This document shows, piece after piece, positions 52,956 to 61,836 of a DNA stretch of 64,000 bases (within the stretch, counting starts at the first letter, position 1; every line of letters begins with the position of its first letter). Location: positions 41,989 through 105,988 of the forward strand of contig JACRER010000086.1 of assembly GCA_016234365.1 (NCBI GenBank), read 5' to 3'. Source of the stretch: Elusimicrobiota bacterium. GTDB lineage: Bacteria; Elusimicrobiota; Elusimicrobia; Elusimicrobiales; UBA9959. A program made the position numbers and the translations under genes. The notes under the pieces were generated by a model. That model searched no databases. It was not told the origin of the DNA and saw only the letters and a program-made list of their open reading frames with translations.

Positions 52956-53692
52956 TAGAGATCCGCAAGCTCGACAAGGCTTTCGGCAGCCACCGGATCC
53001 TCCGGGGCGTGTCCGTGGATATAAAGGAAGGGGAGCTGTTCAGCGTGATAGGCCCTTCCGGCATGGGCAAGAGCACCTTTATTAAATGCCTCATCCGGCT
53101 GCTCAGGCCGGACGGCGGCAGCATAATAGTGGACGGCACCGACATCGGCTCCACGTCGAGCGAGTCCACGCTGGCCCGGGTGCGCCGCAGTTTCGGCTAC
53201 CTGTTCCAGGAGGGCGCGCTGTTCGACTCGCTGACGGTGATGGAGAACGTGGCTTTTGGCCTGAAGTACCTGACGGATATCCCCAAAAGCGAGTATCCCG
53301 GGATAGTGCGCGAAAAGCTGGCGCTGGTGGGGCTGAAGGACGTGGAAGACCTGAAGCCGGCCGAGCTGTCCGTGGGTATGAAGAAGCGCGTGTCGCTGGC
53401 GCGCTCCATAGCGGCGGCGCCCAAGTACATGCTTTACGACGAACCCACCACCGGCCTGGACCCGGTGACCACGGGCATGGTGAAGGATTTGATCACCGAC
53501 ATGCGCGCCAAGCTGGGCATTACCTCCATTGTGGTGACGCACGACCTGAACCTGGCGCTGGAGATCTCCAGCCGGGTGGCCATGCTCAACCACGGCGAGT
53601 TCGTGGAAGTGGGGGCGCCCGCCGAGTTCCGCCGCTCCGACAACCCCGCCGTAAAAGAGTTCATGCGCATCTCCCACCTCTCCAGGGAATAG
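52952..53692 (+). CDS. mlaF: MlaF-family ABC transporter ATPase
   Basis: 246 residues. Walker A GPSGMGKST, the Q loop in FQEGALFDSLTV, the signature LSVGMKKRVSLARS (a variant of LSGGM), Walker B YDEPTTGLDP and the switch histidine in VVTHDLN are all visible. It energises the MlaE-type permease. A terminator follows, before the MCE gene. Confidence 0.94.
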   Translation: MIEIRKLDKAFGSHRILRGVSVDIKEGELFSVIGPSGMGKSTFIKCLIRLLRPDGGSIIVDGTDIGSTSSESTLARVRRSFGYLFQEGALFDSLTVMENVAFGLKYLTDIPKSEYPGIVREKLALVGLKDVEDLKPAELSVGMKKRVSLARSIAAAPKYMLYDEPTTGLDPVTTGMVKDLITDMRAKLGITSIVVTHDLNLALEISSRVAMLNHGEFVEVGAPAEFRRSDNPAVKEFMRISHLSRE

Positions 53693-53712
53693 TCGCAGGC
53701 GTATTCCCTTCG

Positions 53713-53739
53713 CCCGCCCCCATAAAGGGCGGGTTTTTT
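53713..53739 (+). terminator. Rho-independent terminator between mlaF and mlaD
   Basis: 7-bp stem CCCGCCC/GGGCGGG (53713-53719 and 53727-53733), 7-nt loop, then six T residues. Confidence 0.8.
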
Positions 53740-53740
53740 A

Positions 53741-53766
53741 TATAATGGATATCGTATATAGATATC
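53741..53766 (+). promoter_or_regulatory. Promoter and GATATC repeats before mlaD
   Basis: TATAAT at 53741-53746 is followed by two GATATC hexamers (53748-53753 and 53761-53766) spaced 13 bp apart. They form a small dyad that could be an operator. AAAGGA then lies before the ATG at 53784. Confidence 0.5.
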
Positions 53767-53783
53767 ATTAGGCAAAGGACGAC

Positions 53784-55076
53784 ATGAACGGCGAGATGAA
53801 GGTCGGTTTGTTCGTGCTTGCCGGCTCCATCCTTTTCGGAGCCGCGCTATTCCTGCTGGGGGATTATTCCTTCCAGAGCTATTACCCCGTTTATGCGGAA
53901 TTTTCCGACGTGGCCGGCCTGCCCGACAAAGCCACCGTCAAGCTGTCCGGCGTGGAAGTGGGCAAGATAAAAAAGATCTATCTCAAGGAGAACAAGGTGG
54001 TGGTGCAGTTGGCCATCCTTGAGGGCACCAAGATCTACCGCGGCGCCAAGTTCTCCGTGGGCTCTACCAGCGTGATCGGTTCCAAGTTCCTGCAGGTGGA
54101 CCAGGGCCTTCCGGCGCTGGGCTATGTGCAGTCCGGCGAGACCGTGCAGGGCGAGGAAATAATGCCGCTCGACAAGGCCGTGGCGCGCGCCGTGGCCAGC
54201 ATGGAATCCCTGGTGGCCGACATCCGCGGCGAGGGCAAACTGGCCAAGAGTTTTCAGGAGATCCTGGATAATTTACGCGACATAACCACCAACGTCAACG
54301 AGATGGTGGCCACCAGCCAGCCGCACGCCGAGAAGGCCATGGAGCGGATGGATACCATCACCGCCAAGCTGGATTCCATCCTGGCCAAGACCGACGAGAT
54401 AGTGGAAAAGATCAACCGCGGCGACGGCGTGGCGGGCGCGCTGGTATCCGACCCCAAGATGAAGGAGAACGTGTCCCAGGCCATCACCAACCTCAAGGAC
54501 GCGAGCGCGTCCGTAAAGGAAGCGCTGGGCCGCGTGGGCGGTTTCCACACTTATCTTAAGTGGGATTATAAGTACGAACCGCTCGCCAAGGGTTCCCGCA
54601 GCGATTTTGGCGTGAAGATCTCCCCGCGCGAAGGCCGCTACTACTACCTGGGCGGCGCCAATATGGCCAACATCAAAGACAAGGCCAAGGGCACCACCTA
54701 TGAGCCGCTCAATACTATCGACGCGCGGCTGGGCTGGGAGATGGGCGCGTTCGACGTGTACGCCGGCGTGGTCCGCGGCTCCGGCGGGGCCGGCGTGCGC
54801 TGGCGGCCGTTCTTCAATTCCAAGTGGGACCGCTTTACCCTGCTGGCCGAGGGGTCCGATTTCGGCCGCAACCGCTCTATAAAAAACCGCTCGTTCAACG
54901 ACCCGCGCTACGACGTGGGCGCCGAGGTGAAGGTCAATAAATACGTTTCCGCCGGCATGCGCGTCAACGACCTGGCCGAAGTAAAGCGTGTCAACTATAC
55001 CACCCGCGTCCTCTTCGAGGATAAGGATATAGCGTACCTCTTCGGTTTCGCGGCCCTGGGGGCGGCGAAGAAATAG
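53784..55076 (+). CDS. mlaD: MlaD-type MCE protein with C-terminal beta domain
   Basis: 430 residues. One N-terminal transmembrane helix (about 7-27) precedes an MCE domain (about 35-120: YPVYAEFSDVAGLP, VKLSGVEVGKI, SVGSTSVIGSKFLQVDQG). A coiled-coil or helical region (about 130-245: KLDSILAKTDEIVEKI) follows. The last about 175 residues look like beta strands with aromatic residues (YLGGANMA, LGWEMGAFDVYAGVVRGSGGAGVRW, RVLFEDKDIAYLFGF). Classic MlaD proteins lack such a tail. It may reach or insert into the outer membrane. It is the expected partner of MlaE and MlaF just upstream. Confidence 0.87.
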   Translation: MNGEMKVGLFVLAGSILFGAALFLLGDYSFQSYYPVYAEFSDVAGLPDKATVKLSGVEVGKIKKIYLKENKVVVQLAILEGTKIYRGAKFSVGSTSVIGSKFLQVDQGLPALGYVQSGETVQGEEIMPLDKAVARAVASMESLVADIRGEGKLAKSFQEILDNLRDITTNVNEMVATSQPHAEKAMERMDTITAKLDSILAKTDEIVEKINRGDGVAGALVSDPKMKENVSQAITNLKDASASVKEALGRVGGFHTYLKWDYKYEPLAKGSRSDFGVKISPREGRYYYLGGANMANIKDKAKGTTYEPLNTIDARLGWEMGAFDVYAGVVRGSGGAGVRWRPFFNSKWDRFTLLAEGSDFGRNRSIKNRSFNDPRYDVGAEVKVNKYVSAGMRVNDLAEVKRVNYTTRVLFEDKDIAYLFGFAALGAAKK

Positions 55077-55077
55077 C

Positions 55078-56511
55078 ATGAAGCTCAAGACCATCTACCG
55101 CTGCCAGCAGTGCGGCCAGGCCGCAGCTAAATGGGCCGGGCAATGCCCCGGCTGCGGCGGTTGGAACACGCTGGTGGAAGAGGTGGAAGAGGTTTTGACC
55201 AAGGCCGCGGCCAAGGCCCGCGGGCTTACCGATTTTTCCGAAGCGCCCGTGAAGCTGTCCGAAGCGCGCGCCATGAAGGCGGAGCACGCCCCCACCGGCC
55301 TGCCGGAACTGGACCGCGCGCTGGGCGGCGGGCTGGTGAACGGGCAGGTGGTGCTGCTGGCCGGCCCGCCCGGCATAGGCAAGAGCACCCTGACGCTGGA
55401 AACCTGCGCGGCCCTGGCGGCCGGCGCCTACAAGGCGGGGAAAATACTTTACGTTTCCGGCGAGGAATCGCTGGCGCAGGTGGGCTCGCGCGCGGAGCGC
55501 CTGGGCGCCCGCCCGGACAACGTCTACCTGATGAGCGAGACCAACCTGGCGCGCATCGTAGAGGAGTACCGCAAGATAAAGCCGTCCTTCCTGGTCATAG
55601 ATTCCATCCAGACCGTTTACCACCCGGAGTTCGTGGGCAGCCCCGGTTCCGTGGGGCAGATCCGCGAGTGCGCCTCCGAACTGCTTAAGACCGTGAAGGC
55701 GTCGGGTTCGCCGCTCTTCCTGCTGGGCCACGTCACCAAGGAAGGCTCGCTGGCCGGGCCCAAGGTGCTGGAGCATATCGTGGACACGGTGCTCTATTTC
55801 GACGCGGAGAAGAACAACGTGTTCCGCGTGCTGCGGCCGCATAAGAACCGCTTTGGCCCGGTGGACGAGACCGGCATTTTTGAGATGACGTCCAAAGGCC
55901 TGCGCTCCGTGGAAGAGGCCGGGCTCATGCTGTCCGACGACCTGCGCGACCGCGCCGTGGCCGGCCGCGCTTTCACCATAGCTTTCGAAGGCGCGCGCCC
56001 CATGCTGGCCGAGATCCAGGCGCTGGCCGCGCATTCTTACCTGCCGTACCCGCGCCGCACCGTTACCGGCCTGGACCTTAACCGCGCGCAGATGCTGATA
56101 GCCGCGCTGGAAAAGAACGTGGGCCTGCGCTTCGACGAGATGGACGTTTTTGCCTCCCTGCAGGGCGGCATAAAATTAAAGGACCCGGCCCTGGACCTGG
56201 CTTTCTGCGCGGCGCTGGTAAGTTCCGCCAAGGACATCCCGCTGCCGCCGGACTGCGTGTTCATCGGCGAGGTGGGGATACTGGCGCAAACGTCCAGCCC
56301 TGGCTTCCTGGACCGCCGCCTGGCGGAGGCGGAGCGCCTGGGTTTTAAAACGGCTTTTGTTCCGAAACTTCCTAAAAAGGACGAGGGCCGCTTCAAGGGC
56401 CTGCGCCTGGAGGCGGTCAGGGACATGGGCGCGCTGTATGCGGCGCTCGCGAAATTAACACCCGCGAAAGGCAGCCTGAAGGGCATAGCCCCTGATGCTG
56501 CACGGCCATAG
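55078..56511 (+). CDS. radA: DNA repair protein RadA/Sms
   Basis: 477 residues. The N-terminal zinc finger is CQQCGQ...CPGCGGWN, the Walker A motif is GPPGIGKST, and the RadA signature KNRFG is in PHKNRFGPVDETG. A Lon-like C-terminal domain follows. It promotes branch migration in recombination. It begins 1 nt after the MCE stop, without its own ribosome-binding site, so it is likely coupled. Confidence 0.96.
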   Translation: MKLKTIYRCQQCGQAAAKWAGQCPGCGGWNTLVEEVEEVLTKAAAKARGLTDFSEAPVKLSEARAMKAEHAPTGLPELDRALGGGLVNGQVVLLAGPPGIGKSTLTLETCAALAAGAYKAGKILYVSGEESLAQVGSRAERLGARPDNVYLMSETNLARIVEEYRKIKPSFLVIDSIQTVYHPEFVGSPGSVGQIRECASELLKTVKASGSPLFLLGHVTKEGSLAGPKVLEHIVDTVLYFDAEKNNVFRVLRPHKNRFGPVDETGIFEMTSKGLRSVEEAGLMLSDDLRDRAVAGRAFTIAFEGARPMLAEIQALAAHSYLPYPRRTVTGLDLNRAQMLIAALEKNVGLRFDEMDVFASLQGGIKLKDPALDLAFCAALVSSAKDIPLPPDCVFIGEVGILAQTSSPGFLDRRLAEAERLGFKTAFVPKLPKKDEGRFKGLRLEAVRDMGALYAALAKLTPAKGSLKGIAPDAARP

Positions 56512-56542
56512 GCCAGCGGGCAAGAGTGATAAGGAGCATAAC

Positions 56543-57550
56543 ATGATCGTATGGATCTTCAGGGCCGTGGCCCTGCTCGGCACGCCGGCGCTGACCTGGC
56601 TGACCGTGTCGAAGGACCTCAAGGGCGCCGCCTTCGGCGTGCTGATAGGCCTGGTGATAATCGGAGTGGAATATGTGTTCGAGAACGTCAGCCTGTTCTC
56701 GCTGATCATCGGAGTCATCGGCGCCGTGGTGGGCATCATAGTCTCCAAGCTGCTGGATTACAGCGTGTTCCAGATCGGCAACGCCACGCTCAACGACGTG
56801 TGGGCCACCTACAACCCCATCATCCGCTACGCGCTGGCGCTGCTGGGCATGATGGTCAGCATCAAGAAGATCCCTGAACTGGACGACCTGGACAAGAACA
56901 TCCTGTCCATGGGCCGCAAGGGCGGGCGTAACATGAAGGTGCTGGACCTCAGCGCCATAGTGGACGGCCGCGTGCTGGACATCAGCGACACGCACTTCAT
57001 AACCGGCGGCATTATAACGCCGCGCTTCGTGGTGCAGGAACTGCACGCCCTGGCCGAGAGTAACGAGCCCATCAACCGGGCCAAGGGCCGCCGCGGCCTG
57101 GACATCCTGGCCCGCCTGCAGGAGTCCCGCGACATCCCGTTCCGCGTTATCGACCGCGACATCAAGGACGTCAACGACAACCAGATGAAGCTGGTGACCA
57201 TAGCCAAGGAACTGGGCGCCGCCATAGTTACGATAGACTTTAACATCAATAAACTGGCAGCGCTTGAGAACGTGGTGGTGCTCAACATCAACGACCTCGC
57301 CATCGCCCTCAAGCCCGTGGTGCTGCCCGGCGAGGACATGAGCGTCTTCGTGATGAAGGACGGCAAAGAGAAGGAACAGGGCGTGGGCTACCTCGACGAC
57401 GGCACCATGATCGTGATAGAGGACGGCCGCGAGTTCATCGGCAAGAAGGTGGACGCCGCGGTGCAGTCCATCCTGCAGACCTCGCAGGGGCGCATAATTT
57501 TCACGAGGGTGAAGGGGAAGTCGGCGCAGCAGGGGCCCAAGCTGCCCTGA
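56543..57550 (+). CDS. Membrane-anchored PIN/TRAM-domain protein
   Basis: 335 residues from the ATG at 56543, preceded by AAGGAG; an upstream in-frame ATG inside radA was rejected. Four hydrophobic segments occupy about residues 1-120. A PIN nuclease domain follows (LDLSAIVDGRVLDIS, FVVQELHALAE, FRVIDRDIKDVNDNQMKL, VTIDFNINKLA), then a TRAM-type RNA-binding tail (GKKVDAAVQSILQTSQGRIIFTRV). It resembles the YacL family, proposed ribonucleases. It precedes ispDF, a common neighbour in other bacteria. Confidence 0.9.
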   Translation: MIVWIFRAVALLGTPALTWLTVSKDLKGAAFGVLIGLVIIGVEYVFENVSLFSLIIGVIGAVVGIIVSKLLDYSVFQIGNATLNDVWATYNPIIRYALALLGMMVSIKKIPELDDLDKNILSMGRKGGRNMKVLDLSAIVDGRVLDISDTHFITGGIITPRFVVQELHALAESNEPINRAKGRRGLDILARLQESRDIPFRVIDRDIKDVNDNQMKLVTIAKELGAAIVTIDFNINKLAALENVVVLNINDLAIALKPVVLPGEDMSVFVMKDGKEKEQGVGYLDDGTMIVIEDGREFIGKKVDAAVQSILQTSQGRIIFTRVKGKSAQQGPKLP

Positions 57551-57559
57551 GGTAACCAA

Positions 57560-58747
57560 GTGCCGGCAAGGAAAAAGACCGCGGGAGCCGAGGCCATAAT
57601 ACTGGCCGGCGGCTCGGGCACCAGGATGGGGGGCGAGAAGCAGTACCTGCCCCTGGCCGGGCGCCCGATGATAGAATGGACCGTGGAGGCCTTTGTCTCC
57701 AGCGGGCTGTTCTCCGGAGTTGTGCTGGCTCTGGGGCCTGAGAATCTCGGGAAGTACGGGCCGGCGTGGGAAAAGGCCGGGGTGAAAACCGCTCCCGCCG
57801 GCGCCACGCGCACGGAATCCCTGCGCAACGCTTTCAAACTGGTGAGCCCCGGCGCGGAGCTGGTGGCCGTGCACGACGGGGCGAGGCCCCTGGTGGACGC
57901 GCCGCTCATAAAGGCCTGCCTGGAGAAGGCGGCCCTGGCCGGAGCCGCGGTGCCGGCCGTGCCGCTGAAAGACACGGTGAAGACGGTTTCCGCGGACGGC
58001 AAATTTTTTGAGAAGACCCCGCCGCGCTCTTCCATGATGGCCGTGCAGACGCCGCAGTGCTACCGGCGCGACGTCCTTGCCGCGCTCCTGGAGCGCGCAG
58101 CCGGCGGCAAAGATTATTCGGACGAGTCCCAGGTGCTCGAAGAACTGGGTATAAAGACGGCGGTGGTCCCGGCGAACTACCGCAATATCAAGGTAACCAC
58201 GCCGGAAGATCTTCTGATAGCGGAGGCTTTTATGAAAGACGAAAAAACCATAACTTCCAGGACCAGGGTGCCGGTGGCCCGCGCGGGCTTCGGTTACGAT
58301 ATCCACCGCCTGGTGGAAGGGCGCCCGCTTATACTCGGCGGCGTGAAGATAGAGCACACCAAAGGCCTGCTGGGCCATTCCGACGGCGACGTGGTGCTGC
58401 ATTCCGTCTGCGACGCCCTGCTGGGGTCCATTTCCGCGGGCGAGATAGGCATTTACTTCCCGCCCACCGACCTGACCATCATGGGCATCTCCAGCGTGGA
58501 AATAGCCGCCAAGACCCTGGAGATCCTGACCGCCAAAAAGGCGCGGATAGTGAACGTGGACGTGACCATACTGGCCGAGGAGCCCAAGCTTAAGCCGCAT
58601 TACGAGGCCATCCGCGACTCCCTGGCGAAGATCCTTAAGCTGGACAAGTCTGATGTAAGCGTGAAAGCCAAGAGCCGCGAGGGCCTGGGCGACATCGGCC
58701 ATGGCGAGGCGATGGTCTGCTACGCGGCGGCCAGCGTGATCAAGTGA
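57560..58747 (+). CDS. ispDF: Bifunctional IspD/IspF, MEP pathway
   Basis: 395 residues from a GTG. The N-terminal IspD domain (about 1-230) is a CTP:methylerythritol-phosphate cytidylyltransferase with ILAGGSGTRMGGEKQYLPL and VHDGARPLV. The C-terminal IspF domain (about 240-395) is a cyclodiphosphate synthase with GFGYDIHRL, GHSDGDVVLHSVCDALLG and REGLGDIGHGEA. The IspF loop GEIGIYFPPTDLTIMGISS differs from the usual HFPDTDP form. It supplies isoprenoid precursors. The stop overlaps the next start (GTGA). Confidence 0.94.
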   Translation: MPARKKTAGAEAIILAGGSGTRMGGEKQYLPLAGRPMIEWTVEAFVSSGLFSGVVLALGPENLGKYGPAWEKAGVKTAPAGATRTESLRNAFKLVSPGAELVAVHDGARPLVDAPLIKACLEKAALAGAAVPAVPLKDTVKTVSADGKFFEKTPPRSSMMAVQTPQCYRRDVLAALLERAAGGKDYSDESQVLEELGIKTAVVPANYRNIKVTTPEDLLIAEAFMKDEKTITSRTRVPVARAGFGYDIHRLVEGRPLILGGVKIEHTKGLLGHSDGDVVLHSVCDALLGSISAGEIGIYFPPTDLTIMGISSVEIAAKTLEILTAKKARIVNVDVTILAEEPKLKPHYEAIRDSLAKILKLDKSDVSVKAKSREGLGDIGHGEAMVCYAAASVIK

Positions 58748-59148
58748 GCCGCGCCGCGCTGCTGGCGGGGCTTTGCGCTGCGCTCGGCGGCTGTTTTATT
58801 TACCGGGCCGGCCCGCCGGTGCCCAGCGGCTCCGCGGTGGCTTTCCAGAAGCAGGTGTTCAAGCTCTCTAAAACCCCGGACCCGGCGCTGGAGTCAGCGC
58901 TGGAGGGCATGCTCTCCGCCAGTTACGACGCTTCCGTTAAAGCGTACGCGGGGGACAACCCGCTGGGGATGGGGTTCTCGTATTCGCTGACGCCGCACGG
59001 CGCGTCCTTTCCGTTCTCGGAGATAGAGGTGTCGTGTCTGGTGCAGGCCAAGTATTCTCGCAGCCGCGGCCCCGAACTTTGCGGTTATTTCTTTAACGAT
59101 CTGGGCAGGCGCATTAAAGCCGCCCTCGCGGCGCGGCAACAGGAGTAA
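58744..59148 (+). CDS. Small lipoprotein of unknown function
   Basis: 134 residues from a GTG overlapping the ispDF stop. A short signal peptide ends in a lipobox ALGGC (cysteine at residue 17). The mature part is about 117 residues with two cysteines (VSCLVQ, LCGYFF) and a likely alpha/beta fold. I do not recognise the family. It lies 13 nt before cysS. The overlap suggests co-translation with ispDF. Confidence 0.7.
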   Translation: MSRAALLAGLCAALGGCFIYRAGPPVPSGSAVAFQKQVFKLSKTPDPALESALEGMLSASYDASVKAYAGDNPLGMGFSYSLTPHGASFPFSEIEVSCLVQAKYSRSRGPELCGYFFNDLGRRIKAALAARQQE

Positions 59149-59161
59149 GGCAGGACGGACT

Positions 59162-60574
59162 ATGGACATCAGGCTCTACAACACGCTCACCAGGCAGAAA
59201 GAACTTTTTAAGCCGCTCAGGGAAAACGAGGCCGGCATCTACACCTGCGGCCCTACCGTTTACCACTACGCCCACATAGGCAACATGCGCACCTATATCG
59301 CCGAGGACGGCCTGGTGCGCGCGCTGCGGTTTTTGGGCTGGAAAGTTAAGCGCGTGATGAACATCACCGACGTGGGGCACCTTACCTCCGACGCCGATTC
59401 CGGAGAGGACAAGATGGAGCTGGGCGCCAAACGCGAGGGTAAAACCGCCTGGCAGATAGCCAAGTTCTATACCGAAGCTTTCTTCAAGGACTATAAGGAC
59501 CTGAACTGCCTGCAGCCCGAGGTGGTCTGCCCTGCCACGGACTACATCCGGGAGATGATAGACCTGGGCGTGGCGCTGGAGAAGAAGGGTTTTACCTACG
59601 CCATCGCCGGCGACGGCCTCTACTTCGACACGGCCAAGCTGCCGGACTACGGCAAGCTGGCGGGCAAGGCCCACGTGGAGGGGATAAAGGAAGGCGCGCG
59701 CGTGGAAGCCAACTCGGCCAAGCGCCACCCGGCGGATTTCGCCGTCTGGAAGTTCGCCGCTGCCGGAGAGAAGCGCCAGATGGAGTGGGAGTCCCCGTGG
59801 GGTAAAGGTTTCCCCGGCTGGCACATGGAGTGCTCGGCCATGGCCATGAAGCACCTGGGCGAGACCATAGACATCCACTGCGGCGGCGAAGACCACGTGG
59901 CCATCCACCACACCAACGAGATAGCGCAAAGCGAAGCCGCTACCGGCAAACCCTTCTCTAATTACTGGATGCATATCCGCTTCCTGGTGACCGGGTCCGA
60001 CGGCAAGATGTCCAAATCTTCCGGAGAATTCCTCACGCTGGCTACCGCTACGGGTAAAGGCTACGACCCGCTGGCTTACCGCTATTACTGCCTGCTGACG
60101 CATTACCGCAAACAGCTGGAGTTCAGCTGGGAGGGCGTGGAGGCGGCCGCCCGCGGCCTGGACGGGCTGCGGGCTCTCGCGCAGAAGGTTAAGGCCGAGG
60201 CCGGCACGGCGCCGCACTCGCTGGACCGCGAAGCCAAATACTTCAAGGATTTCACCTCCGCTCTGGCCGACGACGTTAACCTGCCGGCCGCCCTGGCGGC
60301 ACTCTGGGAAACGCTCAAGGATAATTCCATCCCCGCCCCGCAGCGCCTGGCTTTCGCGCTTGCCGCCGAGGAAGTGACCGCGCTGGACCTCTTTAAGGAC
60401 GCCGAGGCAGGCGAGCTTGCCCCGGAGGTGGCTGCGCTCATAAAAGACCGCGAGACCGCCCGCAAGAACAAGGACTGGAAGCGCTCGGACGAACTGCGCA
60501 AGGAACTCCTGGACAAGGGCGTACTGATAGAAGACACCCCGAAAGGCACCAAGTGGAAACTCACCCGCGGATGA
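59162..60574 (+). CDS. cysS: Cysteinyl-tRNA synthetase
   Basis: 470 residues. The zinc site begins with TCGPTVYHYAHIGN (HIGH-like motif), the middle has HCGGEDHVAIHHTNEIAQSEA, and the KMSKS motif is DGKMSKSSGEF. The DALR-type C-terminal domain ends with KGTKWKLTRG. It charges tRNA-Cys. Its stop overlaps the PAP2 gene start (ATGA). Confidence 0.97.
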   Translation: MDIRLYNTLTRQKELFKPLRENEAGIYTCGPTVYHYAHIGNMRTYIAEDGLVRALRFLGWKVKRVMNITDVGHLTSDADSGEDKMELGAKREGKTAWQIAKFYTEAFFKDYKDLNCLQPEVVCPATDYIREMIDLGVALEKKGFTYAIAGDGLYFDTAKLPDYGKLAGKAHVEGIKEGARVEANSAKRHPADFAVWKFAAAGEKRQMEWESPWGKGFPGWHMECSAMAMKHLGETIDIHCGGEDHVAIHHTNEIAQSEAATGKPFSNYWMHIRFLVTGSDGKMSKSSGEFLTLATATGKGYDPLAYRYYCLLTHYRKQLEFSWEGVEAAARGLDGLRALAQKVKAEAGTAPHSLDREAKYFKDFTSALADDVNLPAALAALWETLKDNSIPAPQRLAFALAAEEVTALDLFKDAEAGELAPEVAALIKDRETARKNKDWKRSDELRKELLDKGVLIEDTPKGTKWKLTRG

Positions 60575-61539
60575 AGAACTTGCTCCTCTCGTTGCTGCTG
60601 CTCACGCCTTTGTTCGCCGCGCCCGCCGCGGCGCAGGACGCGCCCTCTCGCGCCTACACCCTGAAGGACGGCTCCACGCTTACCTACGCCAGGCCGGGCT
60701 TGTGGCGCACCGTGGGCGCCGGCCCGCACGATTGGGGCGTATTCGTAAAAGAAAGTTTTAAAAAAGAGAATCTGCCGTGGCTCGCCGCCATCGGCGCTTC
60801 CACGCTAATCCTTATCGAGTACGACCAGAAGATCTACGACAACACCAAACGGCTGGGCAAAAAACTGGGCATCTCCAGCGTGGACAAGACCAAGACCTAC
60901 CTGAAGGTGGGCGGCGTATCCATCTTCCGCGGCCCCAGCGACCTGGGCTCCGCTTTCTATTTTGTCGGAGACGGTTGGGTGAACCTGGGGCTGATGGGCT
61001 ACTTCGAAGCGCGCGGCCTGCTGAAGGACGACTGGCGCGCCGCGCAGACCGGCCACCAACTGGCCGAGGGTTTGCTGGTGACCGGTTTTACCACGCAGGT
61101 GATGAAGCGCGTCAGCGGCCGCGAAACGCCCCGCGCCGCCACCGCGCCCCGCGGCGTGTGGCGCATGTTCCCGTCCTTCAAGGATTTCCAGGCGCACCGC
61201 ACCCGCTATGACGCTTTCCCGTCCGGCCACCTGGCCACCTGCATGATGACGCTCACCGTGATAGACCAGAATTACCCGGACAAGTGGTTTATCAGACCGG
61301 TCGGTTACGCGCTGCTTGGCGCGCTCAGTTTCCAGATGGTGAATAACGGCGTGCATTGGGCCAGCGATTACCCGCTGGGCCTGGCCGTGGGCTATGGCGT
61401 GGGCCGGGCTATAGCGGCGCAGGGCCGCACCGCGGCTAAACGCTCCGGCCCGCAGGCGGTCCGGCAACAGGCGCTGACCATGGCCCCGTACCTGTCCCAG
61501 GACGGCGCAGTTGGCGCGGCCATGACTTATAGGTTCTAA
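60571..61539 (+). CDS. Exported PAP2-family phosphatase
   Basis: 322 residues from the ATG overlapping the cysS stop. The signal peptide spans about residues 1-22 (LLLTPLFAAPAAAQ). The PAP2 acid-phosphatase triad motifs are KRVSGRETPR, FPSGHLATC and HWASDYPLGLAVG. It would dephosphorylate lipid phosphates such as undecaprenyl or phosphatidate types in the periplasm or outer membrane. It is the last gene before tRNA-Gly. Confidence 0.87.
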   Translation: MKNLLLSLLLLTPLFAAPAAAQDAPSRAYTLKDGSTLTYARPGLWRTVGAGPHDWGVFVKESFKKENLPWLAAIGASTLILIEYDQKIYDNTKRLGKKLGISSVDKTKTYLKVGGVSIFRGPSDLGSAFYFVGDGWVNLGLMGYFEARGLLKDDWRAAQTGHQLAEGLLVTGFTTQVMKRVSGRETPRAATAPRGVWRMFPSFKDFQAHRTRYDAFPSGHLATCMMTLTVIDQNYPDKWFIRPVGYALLGALSFQMVNNGVHWASDYPLGLAVGYGVGRAIAAQGRTAAKRSGPQAVRQQALTMAPYLSQDGAVGAAMTYRF

Positions 61540-61583
61540 AAAAATCATTTTTTTGGTAATATATAAGGGGAGTAACGGCAAAT

Positions 61584-61657
61584 GCGGGCGTGGTTCAATG
61601 GTAGAACGCGACCTTGCCAAGGTTGAGACGTGGGTTCGATTCCCATCGCCCGCTCCA
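61584..61657 (+). tRNA. tRNA-Gly (anticodon GCC), CCA encoded
   Basis: 74 nt. The acceptor stem GCGGGCG pairs with CGCCCGC. The anticodon loop TTGCCAA gives GCC (glycine), the T arm has GGTTCGATTCC, and 3' TCCA is encoded. Foreign DNA follows directly, so this is the likely attachment site for the integrase remnants to its right. Confidence 0.96.
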
Positions 61658-61717
61658 GTTTTCCAAACGTAGTTTCTCGACGACAATCCTTAAAAAATTG
61701 TCGTCGTTTTCTTTTTA

Positions 61718-61832
61718 TGGCGGTGTCCGTTTTAGGCCTTGGTGTCCATATAGGTGTCCATCCAGAAGCAAATGCCGGGATTACAGACTATAGGTGCCCC
61801 TTTAGGGGGGCGTGTATCTTTGGGGTGAGGGG
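61718..61832 (-). pseudogene. Decayed tyrosine-recombinase (integrase) C-terminus
   Basis: Core homology (about 61754-61826) aligns without gaps over 47 bp with the integrase end at 63653-63699 and then continues with small gaps. On the minus strand it would read QRY...KGHL then GWTPIW, as in the better copy, but it has a stop in place of the glutamine after KGHL and a one-base insertion (GGGG for GGG). It abuts the stop of the AbiEii gene and points toward tRNA-Gly. It is a relic of an earlier integration. Confidence 0.75.
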
Positions 61833-61836
61833 AGTT

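Noticed and set aside
56417..58702. 761-residue open frame on the minus strand
   Set aside because: It is antisense to radA, the PIN/TRAM gene and ispDF, all with clear motifs. Composition is that of a shadow.
60805..61686. Minus-strand frame across tRNA-Gly and the PAP2 gene
   Set aside because: It reads through a tRNA in antisense, giving the familiar spurious GAGNRTH-type protein.
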